Assembly: GCA_013400115.1 (NCBI GenBank)
Contig: VXBP01003670.1
Span: forward strand, 1 to 64,000
From: Rhinopomastus cyanomelas
Lineage: Eukaryota; Chordata; Aves; Bucerotiformes; Rhinopomastidae
Direction: 5' to 3'
DNA length: 64,000 nt
The translations under genes were made by a program, and so were the position numbers. The notes beneath the pieces are model-generated. The model saw only the letters and a program-made list of their open reading frames with translations, ran no database searches and had not been told where the DNA came from. This document shows positions 46,166 to 58,095 of this stretch, one piece after another. Each line of letters begins with the position of its first letter. The stretch's first letter is position 1.

Positions 46166-47097
46166 ATGGGATCATTATGCTCTGATGAGAGGGCGTCAGT
46201 GATAAAAAGACTCATTCAGGGTAACCAGAAATGTCAGCACAGGCACTGTAGCACAATGTGTTACTTGTGGTAGTAAGCCCCAACGTGACTGATTAGGTAG
46301 TGTAACACCCCCTTAGCCATTTGTTCTATCATCTGTTAATCACAATTAATGGACCTTTCGTGTAAATCCTGACCTCATCGGTAACTGGTGGAAGGCTGCA
46401 CAAAATGTGTGAGAATGCAGATGTTCAGTGGGACATTGGTCTGTCCTCATTGCAGTATCATTTATGTAACACGAAAGCTTAAAAAATGTAGTTTTTCTAA
46501 ATGCTTCCTTTTTCTCTTCATGTTTTGGGGTTCATGCAAATTGCATTTACCTATCAATGTTAATTTTTAAGGTACCTATAAGCTTAGTGATGGATTATGA
46601 CACTGACAGGTAAAGTTTGCTGGCAGAACAGTTGCTCCACAAGGGTGTTTGCATCGAGTAGAAGATGTCTTTGTTTGTTACTACGAGAGTCACTGTGATG
46701 TTTCCATTACTTTGTGGCATCTTTTTCTGTTTAGAAGTTCTTCTGCATCGAAGAACATTGAATTCAATTTATCAGTGCAGGAGGAAAGATAGTGTTTCAA
46801 TTATTACAAAAAAGCAAGGGAACAGTAAGAATATTCAATTTGATCTAAAAACCTGAAATAATGTGTCTGTTATTAAAGTGAGTGTAGAAATCCAATTGCA
46901 TCTTTCTGTTGCACTATGTGGAAAAGCCTGGAGGAAGGAAGCAGAATCAGAATTCATTCTGGGTGTCTCTGTTGCAGAAAATACGAAGGCACTGAGTTTA
47001 CAGTTACATTTTTGCAGTCTAAGAGGATGAGTGAACTTAGAATAATGGATGATAAAGAGCAGTTTGTACAGGTTTTATGTGTTTCTGGGTAGTTCTA
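46166..47097. other. Unique non-coding DNA
   Basis: No recognisable gene or repeat. Frames of 60-63 codons only. Confidence 0.5.
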
Positions 47098-47548
47098 GTG
47101 TGGAGCCAATAAGATGATGAACAGAGTGAAGCATCTCCCTGATGAGGAAAGGTTGAGGGAGCTGGATCTCTTGAGCTTGGAAAACAGGAGGCTGAGGGCT
47201 GACCCCATGAATGTTGATAAATATGGAAAAGGTGGGTATCAGGAGGATGGAGCCAGGCTCTGCTCGGCGGCACCCAATGGTAGGATGAGGGGCAATGGGT
47301 GTGAGCTGCAACAGAGGAGATTCCACATCAATTTGAGAAGGAACTTCTTCCCAGTGAGGGTGACAGAGCACTGGAAGGGGCTGCCCAGGGTGGTTGTGGA
47401 GTCTCCTTCTCTGGAGACATTTAAAACCCACCTGGCCATGTTCCTGTGTGACTAGGGGATCTAGGGGATCCTTCTGTGGCAGGGGGATTGGACTGCATGA
47501 TCTTTCGAGATCCCTTGTAGTCCCTAATGTTCTGTGAATCTGTGATTC
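47098..47548 (+). mobile_element. CR1 LINE, 5'-truncated, group B
   Basis: From GTGTGGAGCCAATAAGATG to a group B 3' end (GTCCCTAATGTTCTGTGAAT, CTGTGATT). GGGGATCTAGGGGATCC near 47455 is a small tandem duplication (GATCTAGGGGATC) in the 3' UTR that has altered the ORF2 stop region. Confidence 0.95.
47114..47455 (+). pseudogene. CR1 ORF2 C-terminal remnant, near intact
   Basis: 113 codons open from MNRVKHLPDEERLRELDLLS through MNVDKYGKGGYQEDGARLCS, then RRFHINLRRNFFPVRVTEHW and SPSLETFKTHLAMFLCD at the stop. It closely matches the 38.4 kb copy, ending two residues earlier because of the duplication in the stop region. No catalytic part remains. Confidence 0.88.
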
Positions 47549-47937
47549 AGTGCTTTAGAAAAGCTGCAAGGCAACTCAAATGTCTATGGGCCAGACTTTA
47601 ATCTTAGTTCATAACTTAGTGTGGTCCATCCAAAGCTGTTTGGTTCATGCAAAACTATACTTAGGCCATTGAAACTGCAGAGTGGCTTTTGTGTTTGGTT
47701 CCAAAAGAAGCCAGTAGTGTGTGCTTTGACAAATGCAGGGTGAAAGGATCAAACCGATTACAAAGTCACTCAGTGTTCTATCCCCAGTGAATTCATTACC
47801 TCCCATTTCCATTTTGTCAGGATCATTTCCCATACTAAACAGAGAATAGAAAAAACATCCCTTTTTGTGTTGATGTGCCCTGCTTCCACACATTTCCTAC
47901 TGGCTACCTCTGGCAATTATAGAAATTTGCTTCGAGC
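47549..47937. other. Unique non-coding DNA
   Basis: Short spacer between two plus-strand CR1 copies. Nothing recognisable. Confidence 0.5.
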
Positions 47938-48177
47938 TTCAACAGGATGGGTTTAAACCGGACATCAGGAAAAAGTTGTTTATGGATGGAGTGGTCAGGC
48001 ACTGGAATGGGCTGCCCAGGGTGATGGTGGAGTTGCTGTTCCTGGAGGTGTTTAAAAGTCGCTTAGATATAGTGTTGGAGGATATGATTTAGGAGTGAAC
48101 TTGTAGAGGAGGGTTGATGATTGTACTTGATGATTCCAAGGGTCTTTTCCAACCTGAATGATGCTGTGATTCTCTGA
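47938..48177 (+). mobile_element. CR1 LINE 3' fragment, group E
   Basis: From AACAGGATGGGTTTAAACCG through GGAAAAAGTTGTTTATGG and GGGCTGCCCAGGGTGATGG to CTTTTCCAACCTGAATGATG, CTGTGATTCTC. GAGTGGTCAGGCACTGG and TTTAAAAGTCGCTTAGATA are characteristic of this group. Confidence 0.93.
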
Positions 48178-50412
48178 ATTAAACTGTGATTTCTTAATAC
48201 AGAAAAAGATGAACATACTCTGAGAAAAGCACATCCAGCACCTTCTGTTCTTGCTGTAACCTTTTCTTTCAGAGGTGCTCTATCATCTGCTGCCTGCAAA
48301 AGGCCGTAAGCTGATGGCACATACATTCCAATGAGTGTTGGCTCTCACATGAGGAATTAGCTGTAGAAATCAGATATAAATTTTTCTTTTCATTAGCACT
48401 GAATATGGGACTTTGATTTGTAATGAGGTCAAAGGCATGAGAAGTGATTTACAGTGCGTGCAAGGAATTAAGGAACTTCTGTGTGAAGTAAATGAAGGGG
48501 AAAAAAAATCCCATATTAAAAAATTAGTGGCTTCACCTTTGGAAAAATAATGATCACGCAGTGTATCGCTTTCTAAGCAAATTATAAGTTAATATGTCTT
48601 TTATTTGCAGAGAGAGCTAATTAAACTTTGACTCTGTAGCAGACACTCTTAAAATTTGCCAGCAGAAGTGTCACTTGCAGGAATGCATTAAGTGCTTCTA
48701 CATAACAATCTCATTAAAAATTAAGAAGTTACTTGCAAATTTATCAAAGCTGAGGATGTCATATTCATTGAGATTTGCTTAATTTAACACAGGGAGAAAA
48801 AGTGGAGTAGAAGGGGCAGCTATTACAGAAACTAGGCGGCTCTGCCTCAAATCCAGGGGAAGAGCAGATTGAAGTCCAAAGCAGGTTTGGATGTTGTGTC
48901 ATTGTAGAGTGAGGAACTGAGAATTAACTCTGGGCTGCAACAAAGCATCATCACTTCAAGATTGGAAATGGCCTCTCTGATAACCTTGACATTAAAAAAA
49001 AAAAAAGAGAGACGAAAAAGATTAATGAAGAAACTTTGGCTCAGGATGAAAGGAATATCTGATACTGAGAAGCTGAGCAGAGGACAGAACTAGAGCAGGT
49101 CCAGTTGAGTGAATGAGTGGCAGAGGAAGCCCTCAGCGCAGATGTGGAATTAACTGAGTGGAGCCAAGGTCAGACTTCAGTGTATGACTTAATGGAAGGG
49201 AATTTCAAGGCTAATAAAAGCCCTTCTTCACTCTTAAGAAGTTGACAGCTGGAGATGTTGTCATCTGAAGATGTTAGCAGTACTTTGTTGAACCCAAGAG
49301 ACTAACTCCCAGGAAACTATGGCATTACAATTTATGGGTTAGGAGTAGCAGATTACTCAGTGCTGGAGAAAAGTTTGAGGTAAGTGACTGAGGAAGATGA
49401 CTGGTCAAAAAGAGCCTGGAAGTGACCTTTGTTAAGCTGAAAGGAGGGCAACATCCCTTCATGTAATGACCAGCTGAAAAAGCCAGGGTGCAAAGAATCC
49501 TGAGTCCTTTCTCTTAGTTGTTTCTCTTTAATAGGTTGATGTGTGCCTAGAAGATCTGCTTATTAAAAACCCAGTGGTCCTCAGGATGCTTAGCATTTGC
49601 TGCTTGGCAAAAGGGAGTTCTAAACCCACTGAACTCACACAGCCAAGTTCTGTCTTCACATGGTACTAAATCCTGCAGAGGCGGGAAGGAAAGTGTGATA
49701 TACTTGATATCAGATATAATTGACAGTAAATATGTTGGTGTCCTTTTAGCTATAAGCTTTACCCACAGGCTTTACTCTGTATTCTTTATAACTCTGTTGA
49801 TACTTGTGGACACCAAAGTACCCTAAAACCCAAGGAAGGATTTTTTTTTCAGTAGGTTTTTTGATAGAATGAGTGCCATGGGCTCTTCACCAGGAAGGTT
49901 GTTTGCTTCTTTCTTGCAGCAGGACCCATTCAATGTTGTGTAACACATGGGTCCCAGTTCAGGCTTTGCTTATAATGCTTGTCAGTAGAGACCTTAGGAA
50001 GTTTGTACTTGCTTAACTCTTTCATCTCGCATGTCAAGATAAGAACCTGCAGAGCAACATTAAAGTAGAAAATTAGGAGAGGATATGGTGTGCACTGATC
50101 TAAATCTTCATTCTTTTCACTCAAACCTTGTGAGGAGATAAGGGTTTGCATATTTTCCGGACTTGGGTAAAAATAGCTGTTGATGTTTATTGTCTGCCTC
50201 AGCATAATGAAAATAATGGAAGTTTGTGTGTTTAGTAATACAGTAGCTCAGGCTAATTGCACATGGCCACAGCAAGAGCTGCGATCCCTGAGCTGTTCCC
50301 TGTGTGTTTTTGGTTACAGGAACAGTGCAGACTTGAAAACTATTGTATTAGTTGGAAAAAGTTAAGGAGTTATCTTGGGTCCCTGGCATATGAAGATCAT
50401 TCATGATCAAGT
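48178..50412. other. Unique non-coding DNA, about 2.2 kb
   Basis: AT-rich from 48.4 to 48.8 kb, with an A13 run near 48994-49006. The 49.0-49.5 kb part is purine-rich on the plus strand. No repeat family or exon recognised. Confidence 0.5.
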
Positions 50413-50832
50413 CATAGTATCAGAATCGTAGAATTGTTTAGATTGGAAAAATCCTTTAAGTTCATCAAGTCCAACTGTAAACATATCACTGCCAAGTTCA
50501 GTGCTAAGCCATGACCCACAGCACTGCATCAACATGGCTTTTAAATACCTCCAAGGATAGGCACTCAACCGCTTCCCTGGATGGCCTGGTCCAGTGCTCA
50601 GCAATCCTTCTGGTGAAGGAGTCTTTCCTGATGTTGAACCTAAGTCTCCCCTGGCACAAGCTTGAGGCCTATTGCTTTTGTCTTATTAGGGCAAGAGACC
50701 AACCCCCCACCTTGCTACACCCACCTTTCAAGTAGTTGCAGAGAGTTATATGGTCTCCCCAGATCCCCCTTTTCTTTAGGCTGAACAACCTCAGATCTCT
50801 GAGATGCTCACTGTAAGACCTGTGCTCCAGTC
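50413..50832 (-). mobile_element. CR1 LINE, 5'-truncated, group E
   Basis: The plus strand reads CATAGTATCAGAATCGTAG, TTTAGATTGGAAAAATCC, AAGTTCATCAAGTCCAACTG and CATGACCCACAGCACTGCAT. It then runs through CTTAAAGGCTGAAC-like TTCTTTAGGCTGAACAACC to TGTGCTCCAG. The 3' UTR (TGCCAAGTTCAGTGCTAAGC) is distinct from the other E copies. Confidence 0.94.
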
Positions 50833-51361
50833 AAAGTTATCTGGGCCAGGTTAACCAGCTGAAATTGTCTTGGTAGTGCTGTTTTGTCAGTGTGAGATAC
50901 TGAGCTCTTACCGAGATCAGGAGCACACAAGGAGGATTTAACTTGGGTTGTATGCAAACAGATTGTTCAGCTATAGCAACAGTTCACGGCAGGCAGAAAC
51001 TGTGGTGGTTTTTCTCCTTTTGGTGCAAAAATGGTTGGAGAGTGGGAGGAGAGACAGTCCTTTGCCCTGGAGGTTTCTGCGCTACGATCCCAATGGCAGC
51101 CAAAACCCACTCTCACCCCAAAGAAGCCCTACACTAGGGTTTGAAAAGCAGTGTCTAAACATTGGCTAAGGGCATTTAAAATTGGTTGGTGACCATGGGA
51201 AAGTTGGATCACTGCAGTGACACTGGAAAATGGTGCTGAATGAGCAAAATTCAAACCCTAGAATTGTCTACATGGACCAAACTCCTTGTTATGATCTGTT
51301 CTTCCCAAAGCTTTAACCCTATTATTCAACTAATACATAAAATTGATTTTTAGGTGGTGAA
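50833..51361. other. Unique non-coding DNA
   Basis: Two overlapping plus frames (64 and 73 codons) with no support. Nothing else recognisable. Confidence 0.5.
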
Positions 51362-51975
51362 AATCATAGAATCATAGAATGGGCAGGATTGGAAGGGAGA
51401 TCATCTAATTCCAACCCTTCTAGTGGACACATTCGCTAGATCAGGTTACTCAGGGCCCCATAAAGCCTGGCCTTGAACACTTACAGGGATGGGACAGCCA
51501 CAACTTCCTTGGGCAACCTGTTCCAGCATCTCAGCACCCTCACAGCAAAGAATTTTTTCTTCATGTCCAATCCCTCTTCAAGTCTGGAATCCTTTCCCCT
51601 TGTCATCTCACAGCCACCCACATCAGAAGCCCTCCCCCAGCTTTCTTGTAGACCCTTTCAGAGATTGGAAAGTTGCTAGAAGGTCACCTCAGAGCTGCTT
51701 CTTCTCCAGGCTGAACAATCCCAACTTGCTCAGCCTGTGCTCATAGGGTAGGGGCTCCAGTCCTCTGATCATTGGAGTTGCTCTCCTCTGGACACCTTCC
51801 AGGAGCTCTGTGTCCTTCTGATATTGGGGACTCCAGAACTCCACTTCCAGGAGCTCTGTGTCCTTCTGATATTGGGGACACAGGACTCCAGGTAGGGGCT
51901 CACAAGCATAGAGTAGAGGAGAAAGACCTCCCTGAACCGACTGTCACTGCTGCTCCTGGTGCAGCCCAGAATGCA
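51362..51975 (-). mobile_element. CR1 LINE, 5'-truncated, group D, with internal duplication
   Basis: The plus strand opens AAATCATAGAATCATAGAAT, GGGCAGGATTGG and passes GATCAGGTTACTCAGGGCC, CAACTTCCTTGGGCAACCTG and CTCCAGGCTGAACAATCCC. It ends GCAGCCCAGAATGCAGTTC. GGGACTCC/GGGACACAGGACTCC variation marks the two copies of a 48-bp tandem duplication at 51801-51896. Confidence 0.95.
51801..51896. repeat. 48-bp tandem duplication within CR1
   Basis: AGGAGCTCTGTGTCCTTCTG followed by ATATTGGGGA occurs at 51801 and again at 51849. The second halves differ (CTCCAGAACTCCACTTCC against CACAGGACTCCAGGTAGG). It lies in the part of ORF2 corresponding to the PNIRRTQSSWKW repeat on the minus strand. Confidence 0.9.
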
Positions 51976-53537
51976 GTTCTGCAAATCAGCTAGAAATGAA
52001 GCACCTAGTCGAAATGCAATCTTAGCTTGTATTTGTAAACTTAGATCATATATTTTAGTGGTGGGTTTTTTCCTCTCAGTTGTTTTAGCATTATTTAACA
52101 AAAGCGATTGTATTATTTGGGACACCGAAAGGCTGCACTGGAAAATCGAGTTACGTGACAAACTCAACGGGTAAGTTACAGCCAGCGAGATTGCTCTTAC
52201 CAAGGGGTGCTCTGCTGTTGTGTTTCCTCTATTAACTGTTAGCATATCACGTAAAAATAACGCTCACCATAGCAAGGCGTTAGGCCTGACTGCAGAACTG
52301 GAAGCCTGTAAAAGTTAGAGTCTTTGAGGGCTGGTTTTGGAGTGCCCAGAGGAGAAACTGTGGCAGTACCCTAAGCTGTGCTTTCCTATGTTTGCGTGAG
52401 TGACGCAACGAGCAGCCCCAGACGCAGACGCGAATGCAGGGGAATGATGAAAGACCATGGCAATAGCACGGGCGAGATCGATGCTTGTCAGTAACAGACT
52501 GGGGGGGGGGGGAGAGAGAGAGAAAAGATCCTCTGGTCTGAGGGCCAGCTCAGGTGAACCAATGTTTAGTGCAAACACTTGGGTTTCCAAAACCACAGGG
52601 CACAGAAGACAGTACATCGAGCTTCGGTTTCTTGCACTGTTCTGTGAGGTTTAGAAGGAAATGCAGCCAGAATTAATGGTCATTACCTGATGAAAACCAG
52701 ACATCCTTGGGAATAGGCTTGTACAACCCAGGATAAGGCTAAATGTAATTAAAAGGATTCCACTGAGACCACAATGGCAGAGGAGCCAGAGGAAGCGGAT
52801 AGATCTCAAAGTGTGAAACCATCATCGTAAGGAAAGACTTTTTTTTCAGAAAGATCAAGAGAAAGAAAAAGTCCATAGAACAGTTAATTGAAGAAGAGAA
52901 AGTGACAATTGCTTTGTCAATGACTTGTAAAGAGGGAATTGGTGTTACTTTCCAAGTTCTCCTTGAATGTGTCTTAGTTAACCAAGGGTTGGGCAGTTCC
53001 AGAGCCTGATTCACTACTTACAGTAGTCGTTTCGTCTGCTCTTCCTTTGTAAGGGAAGGTTTGAAAATGACCACACCTTAGATTTCACTCAGGAAGGTAT
53101 TTTAATGTCCCTGCTTTGTACAGTAATCCCGTAATCATTGCCAAACTCAAGCGACACTTCCCCTTCACTCCTTTGCTTTACACACTTCTAGGGTCTTTTG
53201 CAGTGCAGCTGACACTATCACAGGGACCTGAAAAAGCTATTGAGGGCGTTCCTTCCCAGTACCGGTCACTCACATTGCTGTGGCCTGTGGGTTCCTAAGC
53301 CCTTTCTACACCAGCTTACGTTAGAAGCAAGAACAGCTTAGGGTAGTGGGTTTGCTCCAGTAAATGCTGGAGTGGAGTACAATTAGCCTAATGTCTGTGC
53401 TGAATTAATGGATGGTTTCACCTAAATTTAACACAGAAGGGGAACAAAAAAAAAATCTATAAAATTATGATTACAAACCATGATTTAAAAATGAAGCAGA
53501 ACTTTGTTCTTGGTTAAAATGTTTCTGGGATGTGTAT
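51976..53537. other. Unique non-coding DNA
   Basis: Contains the G12/GA tract listed below and an A-rich patch near 53449. No exon or repeat family recognised. Confidence 0.5.
52501..52527. repeat. G12 run followed by (GA)n
   Basis: Twelve G at 52501-52512, then AGAGAGAGAGAGAAAAG. The G run could form a G-quadruplex between molecules and is a known cause of assembly error. Confidence 0.85.
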
Positions 53538-53911
53538 TGGAGAAGGCCCTAGGGGGACTTCAGAGTACCCTTCCTAGTGCCTGAAGGGACTACAGGAAAG
53601 CTGGAGAGGGACTTTTTATGAGGGTCTCTGGTGACAGGACCCTAGTGACTGTACTCACTCTAGTGATAGGGGTGGTTTCAAGCTAAAATGAGATGAGATT
53701 GAAGGCAGAAATTCCTCCCTCTGAGGGTGCTCAGGCCCTAGAACAGATTTCCCAGGGAGACTGGGGGTTCTCCATCCCTGGAAGTGTTCAAGGAGAGATT
53801 GAGTGGGGCTCTGGGCACCTTGATCTGGTGAGAGGTGTCACTGCCCATGGCAGGGGGTTGGCACTGGGTGATCTCTCAGCTCCCTTCAACCCAAATAATT
53901 CTATTCTGTAT
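53538..53911 (+). mobile_element. CR1 LINE, 5'-truncated, group D
   Basis: A degraded 5' part (TTGGAGAAGGCCCTAGGGGG, CTGAAGGGACTACAGGAAAG) leads to GATTTCCCAGGGAGACTGG, GGAAGTGTTCAAGGAGAG and the group D signature CCCATGGCAGGGGGTTGGCA. It ends CCCAAATAATTCTATTCTG. It is the sense counterpart of the minus-strand D copies. Confidence 0.92.
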
Positions 53912-55140
53912 TTCCAAGGGCTACAGGTGGGAAAAAATAAGCTGTCAGGATTAATTTTGCAAAGCTTTATGAATTTGCTTCTGATAAGCAAATAAAGGAC
54001 CAACAATACAATTTAGTAATTTATCCAGTATATTGGGATTCATGGGCTACTCAGAAGCTTCGCCCTCAGGCAAGACCTGTAGTAGTTGCAGGGAGATGAT
54101 TTATGCATCGCAATAAATGTTACTGCTCAATCTGTTTGCTTGTTCAGTGCTTACAGTCCCAAAAGAAAAGTCGATCTGCGATTAGGACTGGCACTCATTA
54201 TCAGTCAGCTTTATACAGTCCTGTAAAAGTCACTCAGCTGACAGAAATATTAGCAGAATGTTTTATAGATCTTTTTTTTTTTGCTCCAGCTGAATCCTCG
54301 TCGCGATGAGGAGCTCCGAGGCCGTCGTGCTGGCCTGCAGGACTGGAGTTGCGTGTAGATGAGTAGTTTCACTCAGTGGTTCACTGCAAATGAACATCTG
54401 GACCATATATTGGTTCCATGTGTGCAAATGAGATCAGCCCAAATAATGACCAGAATCAATCAACCTTCAGCCTAGAAGTAACGGACACTGGTACTGATTT
54501 GTTAGACAACCAGAATTGGCAGCACCTTGCATAATTTGGCACCAATTGACAAAGATTAGACTGGTTTGGGGTCTGACTGGTTATTAATTTGAGCTCACTC
54601 TTTCCTCCTCCCCATCCCCCTTCCCCAAATAGTTTGCAAAGTAAAATCAGCTGCGGCTTCATTGTCCCTGCCCCCTCCTTTTCATACCAGCCCTAATTGT
54701 TTCAGACAAACAAGTGAGCTTGTGGCCTGTTCACTTTACACAGGAAGACATGAATTCTTTGATCCATACAATATTCTCTCCTTCAACCTTGGAGCTATTT
54801 ACCAAGATTTATTTGCAGACAGACAGTAAAGCAGCTCTTTACAAATGGAAATGAGTTCAGCTTCTTTGATTTTTTGGCTCACATGTTTTTTCCCCCCCTT
54901 CCCGTAGCAGCGATACCACAAACCAGTCCATCGGTACCTGCGCCGGGCTTCTTTTTCATGGGAGAGCAGCACAGAGGAGTAGAAAGCGCTGTAGAGGGTT
55001 TTGAAGCTGGGTAACGCCTCTGGATCAGAGCTGGGATGAACCACAACTTGCCTGGTTTTAGGTTTTGGACTAGACTTAGAGCCGAGACAAAGCTTGGCCT
55101 CATTTTAAAATCATGTGAGAGAAAAAAGCAGCACGACGAT

Positions 55141-55176
55141 AGGGTTAGGAGTTAGCGGTCAAGGTTAGAGGTTAGA
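55141..55176 (+). repeat. Short degenerate (GGTTAG)n patch
   Basis: AGGGTTAGGAGTTAGCGGTC then AAGGTTAGAGGTTAGAG. GGTTAG is a rotation of the vertebrate telomere unit TTAGGG. With only about 36 bases and many mismatches, an interstitial telomere relic is possible but chance simple sequence is as likely. Confidence 0.35.
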
Positions 55177-55634
55177 GTATCACAGTATCAAATAAATCCC
55201 ACCGTGTGATTTTGTGAATTCCAGACTCCCAGTAAAAAAAACTGAATTGGATCAAACATCCAGGGGATATTTGCGGTTCCATTACAGCAGGGCTGTCTCT
55301 GAATGTCCTGTTTTTTCTCTAGGAGGTGTTTTCTTTGTAGTTTGGCTTAGGAACAGGGAGAAAGGCTGGTCAGACCTGAAAGTTGCTGTGTCTTGCCCGG
55401 GGTGAAATGAATGTAAAGCAGTGAAGCTGCAGCAGTGCTGAACGGCTGCACAGGGGAGGAGATCTTGGCAGTCCCGTGTGTTATCTCCTGGAGTGTTGCA
55501 AGGTTCTTCCTTTATCCCTTATAAACTCAGAATCCTGGGAAGAATTGGGATTTATAGGATGTTCCCCCAAGAATGAATTTTCCATCGAGTTGTGAGTAAT
55601 GGTTGTGTAATCCAGTACAATCCATTCCCAGAGG

Positions 55635-55650
55635 GTCTGTCTGTCTGTCT
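55635..55650. repeat. (GTCT)4 microsatellite
   Basis: Four perfect GTCT units. Short. Confidence 0.8.
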
Positions 55651-56499
55651 TTAGGGATTGCTTCCAGAACTGGTGACCCTTCAGGAACACAGTGTAATTT
55701 GGTCGAGAAAGTAAGGAAACTGAAACTCCAGGTGGAAATTAAATAGGCAAAAAAGTAATTACCTGCTCGGGTCATGAGGGTTAACCCTCCCCTGACGCAA
55801 ACAGGAGGGAGTCTAATGATCACAGGTGGTAGAGAATTTTCCTGACTCAAACCAGGAGCGAGACGTCCTGCAGCCCAGCAGCCCCTGGTACCATGCTGGG
55901 GTCCTGTTTTGGTGCTGACCCGGGACATCACCCGTTTTTACTGAATTGCTGGTGATTTTGACTGTGTGAGATCAGAAAGCATGAGAGAAGGCTGGCGTAC
56001 CTTCCATGCCGTGTCCTGCTGGGTGTCTCAGCCCGGCACCATGGCTGCTTAATCCAGCTCGTGCCCCTGCCTGACCCTGCAGCACTTTTAAGTTCCAGAG
56101 AGATCAAACAGGGTGGCACAGAGTGACGGGGAGGGTGGTTTGACTGCTGAGAAGGGGCTTCTTATGGGGCTCGTGGCCCTGTGCTACAGGAGCAGCTGTT
56201 TGGAGTGAAGAAGGGTGGTAGGTGCTGGTGTGTAACTTGCCTGGCTAATCTCTAACATCTATGATTCATCCGTTCTGGGGAAAACAATCACCGTGTTATC
56301 AGGGATCTTTGAATATAAAGTGTATTTTATCGTAAATACTAAGCAGGTTGTGCCAGCTGTACTTATTGCATTCCCGTGATGCTTTTCCTAAAAGAAACCT
56401 CTGCTCTAGACACATGAAAATGTCAGAAAATGTTTTATTTCTACATTAAAATTTTGGTGTAAGCCCATGGCTTTTGTGCATCTAATGGGGAGATTTACT

Positions 56500-56560
56500 A
56501 CTTGGGGGTCGGACTACATGACCTTTGGAGGTCTCTTCCAACCCAGGCGATTCTGTGATT
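56500..56560 (+). mobile_element. CR1 LINE 3' end, 61 bp
   Basis: CTTGGGGGTCGGACTACATG, ACCTTTGGAGGTCTCTTCC, AACCCAGGCGATTCTGTGAT. Only the last 3' UTR bases and one terminal repeat unit are present. An extremely 5'-truncated insertion. Confidence 0.88.
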
Positions 56561-57761
56561 AGTTTGACAGAAGAAATGCTGTTTATATCTGCTATTTTTG
56601 CTTTAATTATCATTGTCTAATTAGAGACTGTTATTGGTGGCATTGAACTGGCATGAATTTCAGTTCATGGGGGATGACAGCATCTCCACAGCCTGTGCTG
56701 TGTGGCTGACATCAACCTGCCCAGAGAAAGGAGAAACCACAGCGCACCATATTGTACAATTACATTAGAATGTAAACCCAACCCTTAAAACCTCTTCCTA
56801 CCCCAAAGTGATGGCAAGACAGCAGTGGTGGGATTCATTGTTGAATTCCTAGACCTCTTGGCTGTGCAGGACATCCCACTGCAGCTCCTCGCAGGGATCG
56901 TTTGCTCTGGTTCCTGTGTGCAGTTCAAAACAGTAGGAATTGCTTCATCCTCCCAGATTCTTGAACGCTCTCCCTTGGTTGTCATTTTGTGCCTTGCCTG
57001 TGCCAGATAACCACTTGTGCTGTTGTTTTCTTCCAAAGCACCCATAAAGGAATTTGTATTTGGCTTTTCTTTCTTTAAACAAGTGGTCCAGCAAGTTCAC
57101 ATCTAAAGAAAGGAGATTAACCTCATTGAAATGTGATGGGAAATGTTCTGCATCTATCTGTATGAGAGAAGAACCAAAACCCGAGCAGAAAGCTGCAGCG
57201 ATGGTTCTAAGTGCAGAGTATCCACAATCTGTGGGTGTGGAGAGGAAGGGGGAGCAGTCAGTTTTCTGCAGAGTAACTTTCTAAGTTTATTCTGAGTAAA
57301 TTTCTCAGGAGTTTCCTTTCACCCTTCCCAGGTGTGTGTGACCAGCTCTGCTACTGGATACCAATAAAACTCTGGATACTAAAGAGATTATTTTTTTTTT
57401 TTAAATACCCCAAGCATAGCTGTTATGACTGCACTCATGCAGGAGGATCTGTGGTAGGGTGTGAGCTGGACCCTGAGAGACTGGCACTGCTCTCACCAGG
57501 AGTTTCCAGAGGAGCTGATACTACAAACCATCATCAGCTGTAGCAGCAGCTCCAACTCCCAGCTGCTTGCCTGTGCAGGAGGCAACTTTCAGCAGAAATT
57601 GAAATGCTTCAGTGCAAGGGCAGAGCTCAGGTGCTTTCAGGTGAGATGATACAGAGCTTTTCACAGCAGCCACACCTCAGAGGTTCCTGCTGTTGCTCAG
57701 AGACAGCTATTTCTGATACAATTTCTGAGCTTTGAGTTCACCGATGATGACGTTCACTTGA
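56561..57761. other. Unique non-coding DNA
   Basis: Minus frame 56785-57045 (86 codons) and plus frame 56825-57010 (61 codons) oppose each other. Neither is recognisable. T12 near 57391. Nothing else. Confidence 0.45.
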
Positions 57762-57835
57762 CAGCTGGACTTGATTTTGGAAGTCCCTTCCAACCTTAAT
57801 GATTCAATTCTAACCTTAATGATTCTGTTCTATTC
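57762..57835 (+). mobile_element. CR1 LINE 3' end with duplicated tail, 74 bp
   Basis: CAGCTGGACTTGATTTTGG, AAGTCCCTTCCAACCTTAAT, then GATTCAATTCTAACCTTAAT and GATTCTGTTCTATTC. The AACCTTAATGATTC part is present twice, so the tail was extended by slippage during reverse transcription or by later duplication. Confidence 0.85.
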
Positions 57836-57937
57836 TACTATCCTATTCAATCTTGAGTTCTCTAAACACAAGGGTCGTTTGGTACTGAGGATCCTAAAAT
57901 CTGCCTTACTTCCCTTAATTTAGCAGCTAAGAGCAGT

Positions 57938-58095
57938 TGTAGAGTGGTGGAGTCACCATTCCTGGAGGTGTTTAAAAAATGGGTAGCTAAGCACTTGAGG
58001 CCATGTTCTAGGGATTAGGGAGATATTGGGATGAAGATTGGACTTGATGATCCTGGAGGTCCTTTCCAGCCATAATGATTCTGTGATTCTATTCT
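57938..58095 (+). mobile_element. CR1 LINE 3' fragment, group C
   Basis: GAGTGGTGGAGTCACCATTC, GGAGGTGTTTAAAAAATGGG, TTGAGGCCATGTTCTAGGG, then GGTCCTTTCCAGCCATAATG and ATTCTGTGATTCTATTC. Same orientation as the 57.8 kb fragment and about 100 bp from it, but of a different group. Confidence 0.93.

Larger units (their letters stand above)
53912..56499. other. Unique non-coding DNA, about 2.6 kb
   Basis: Contains a T11 run (54272-54282), a short telomere-like patch and a (TCTG)n run listed below. Frames up to 134 codons (55527-55931, minus) have no domains. The 55.8-56.1 kb part is somewhat GC-rich. Confidence 0.5.

Noticed and set aside
3752..46362. Similar words GACCTTTCATGTAAATCCT (near 3764) and GACCTTTCGTGTAAATCCT (near 46352), as if from a dispersed repeat
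   Set aside because: The flanks do not align beyond about 20 bases, and one such near-match is expected by chance over all pairs in a window this size.
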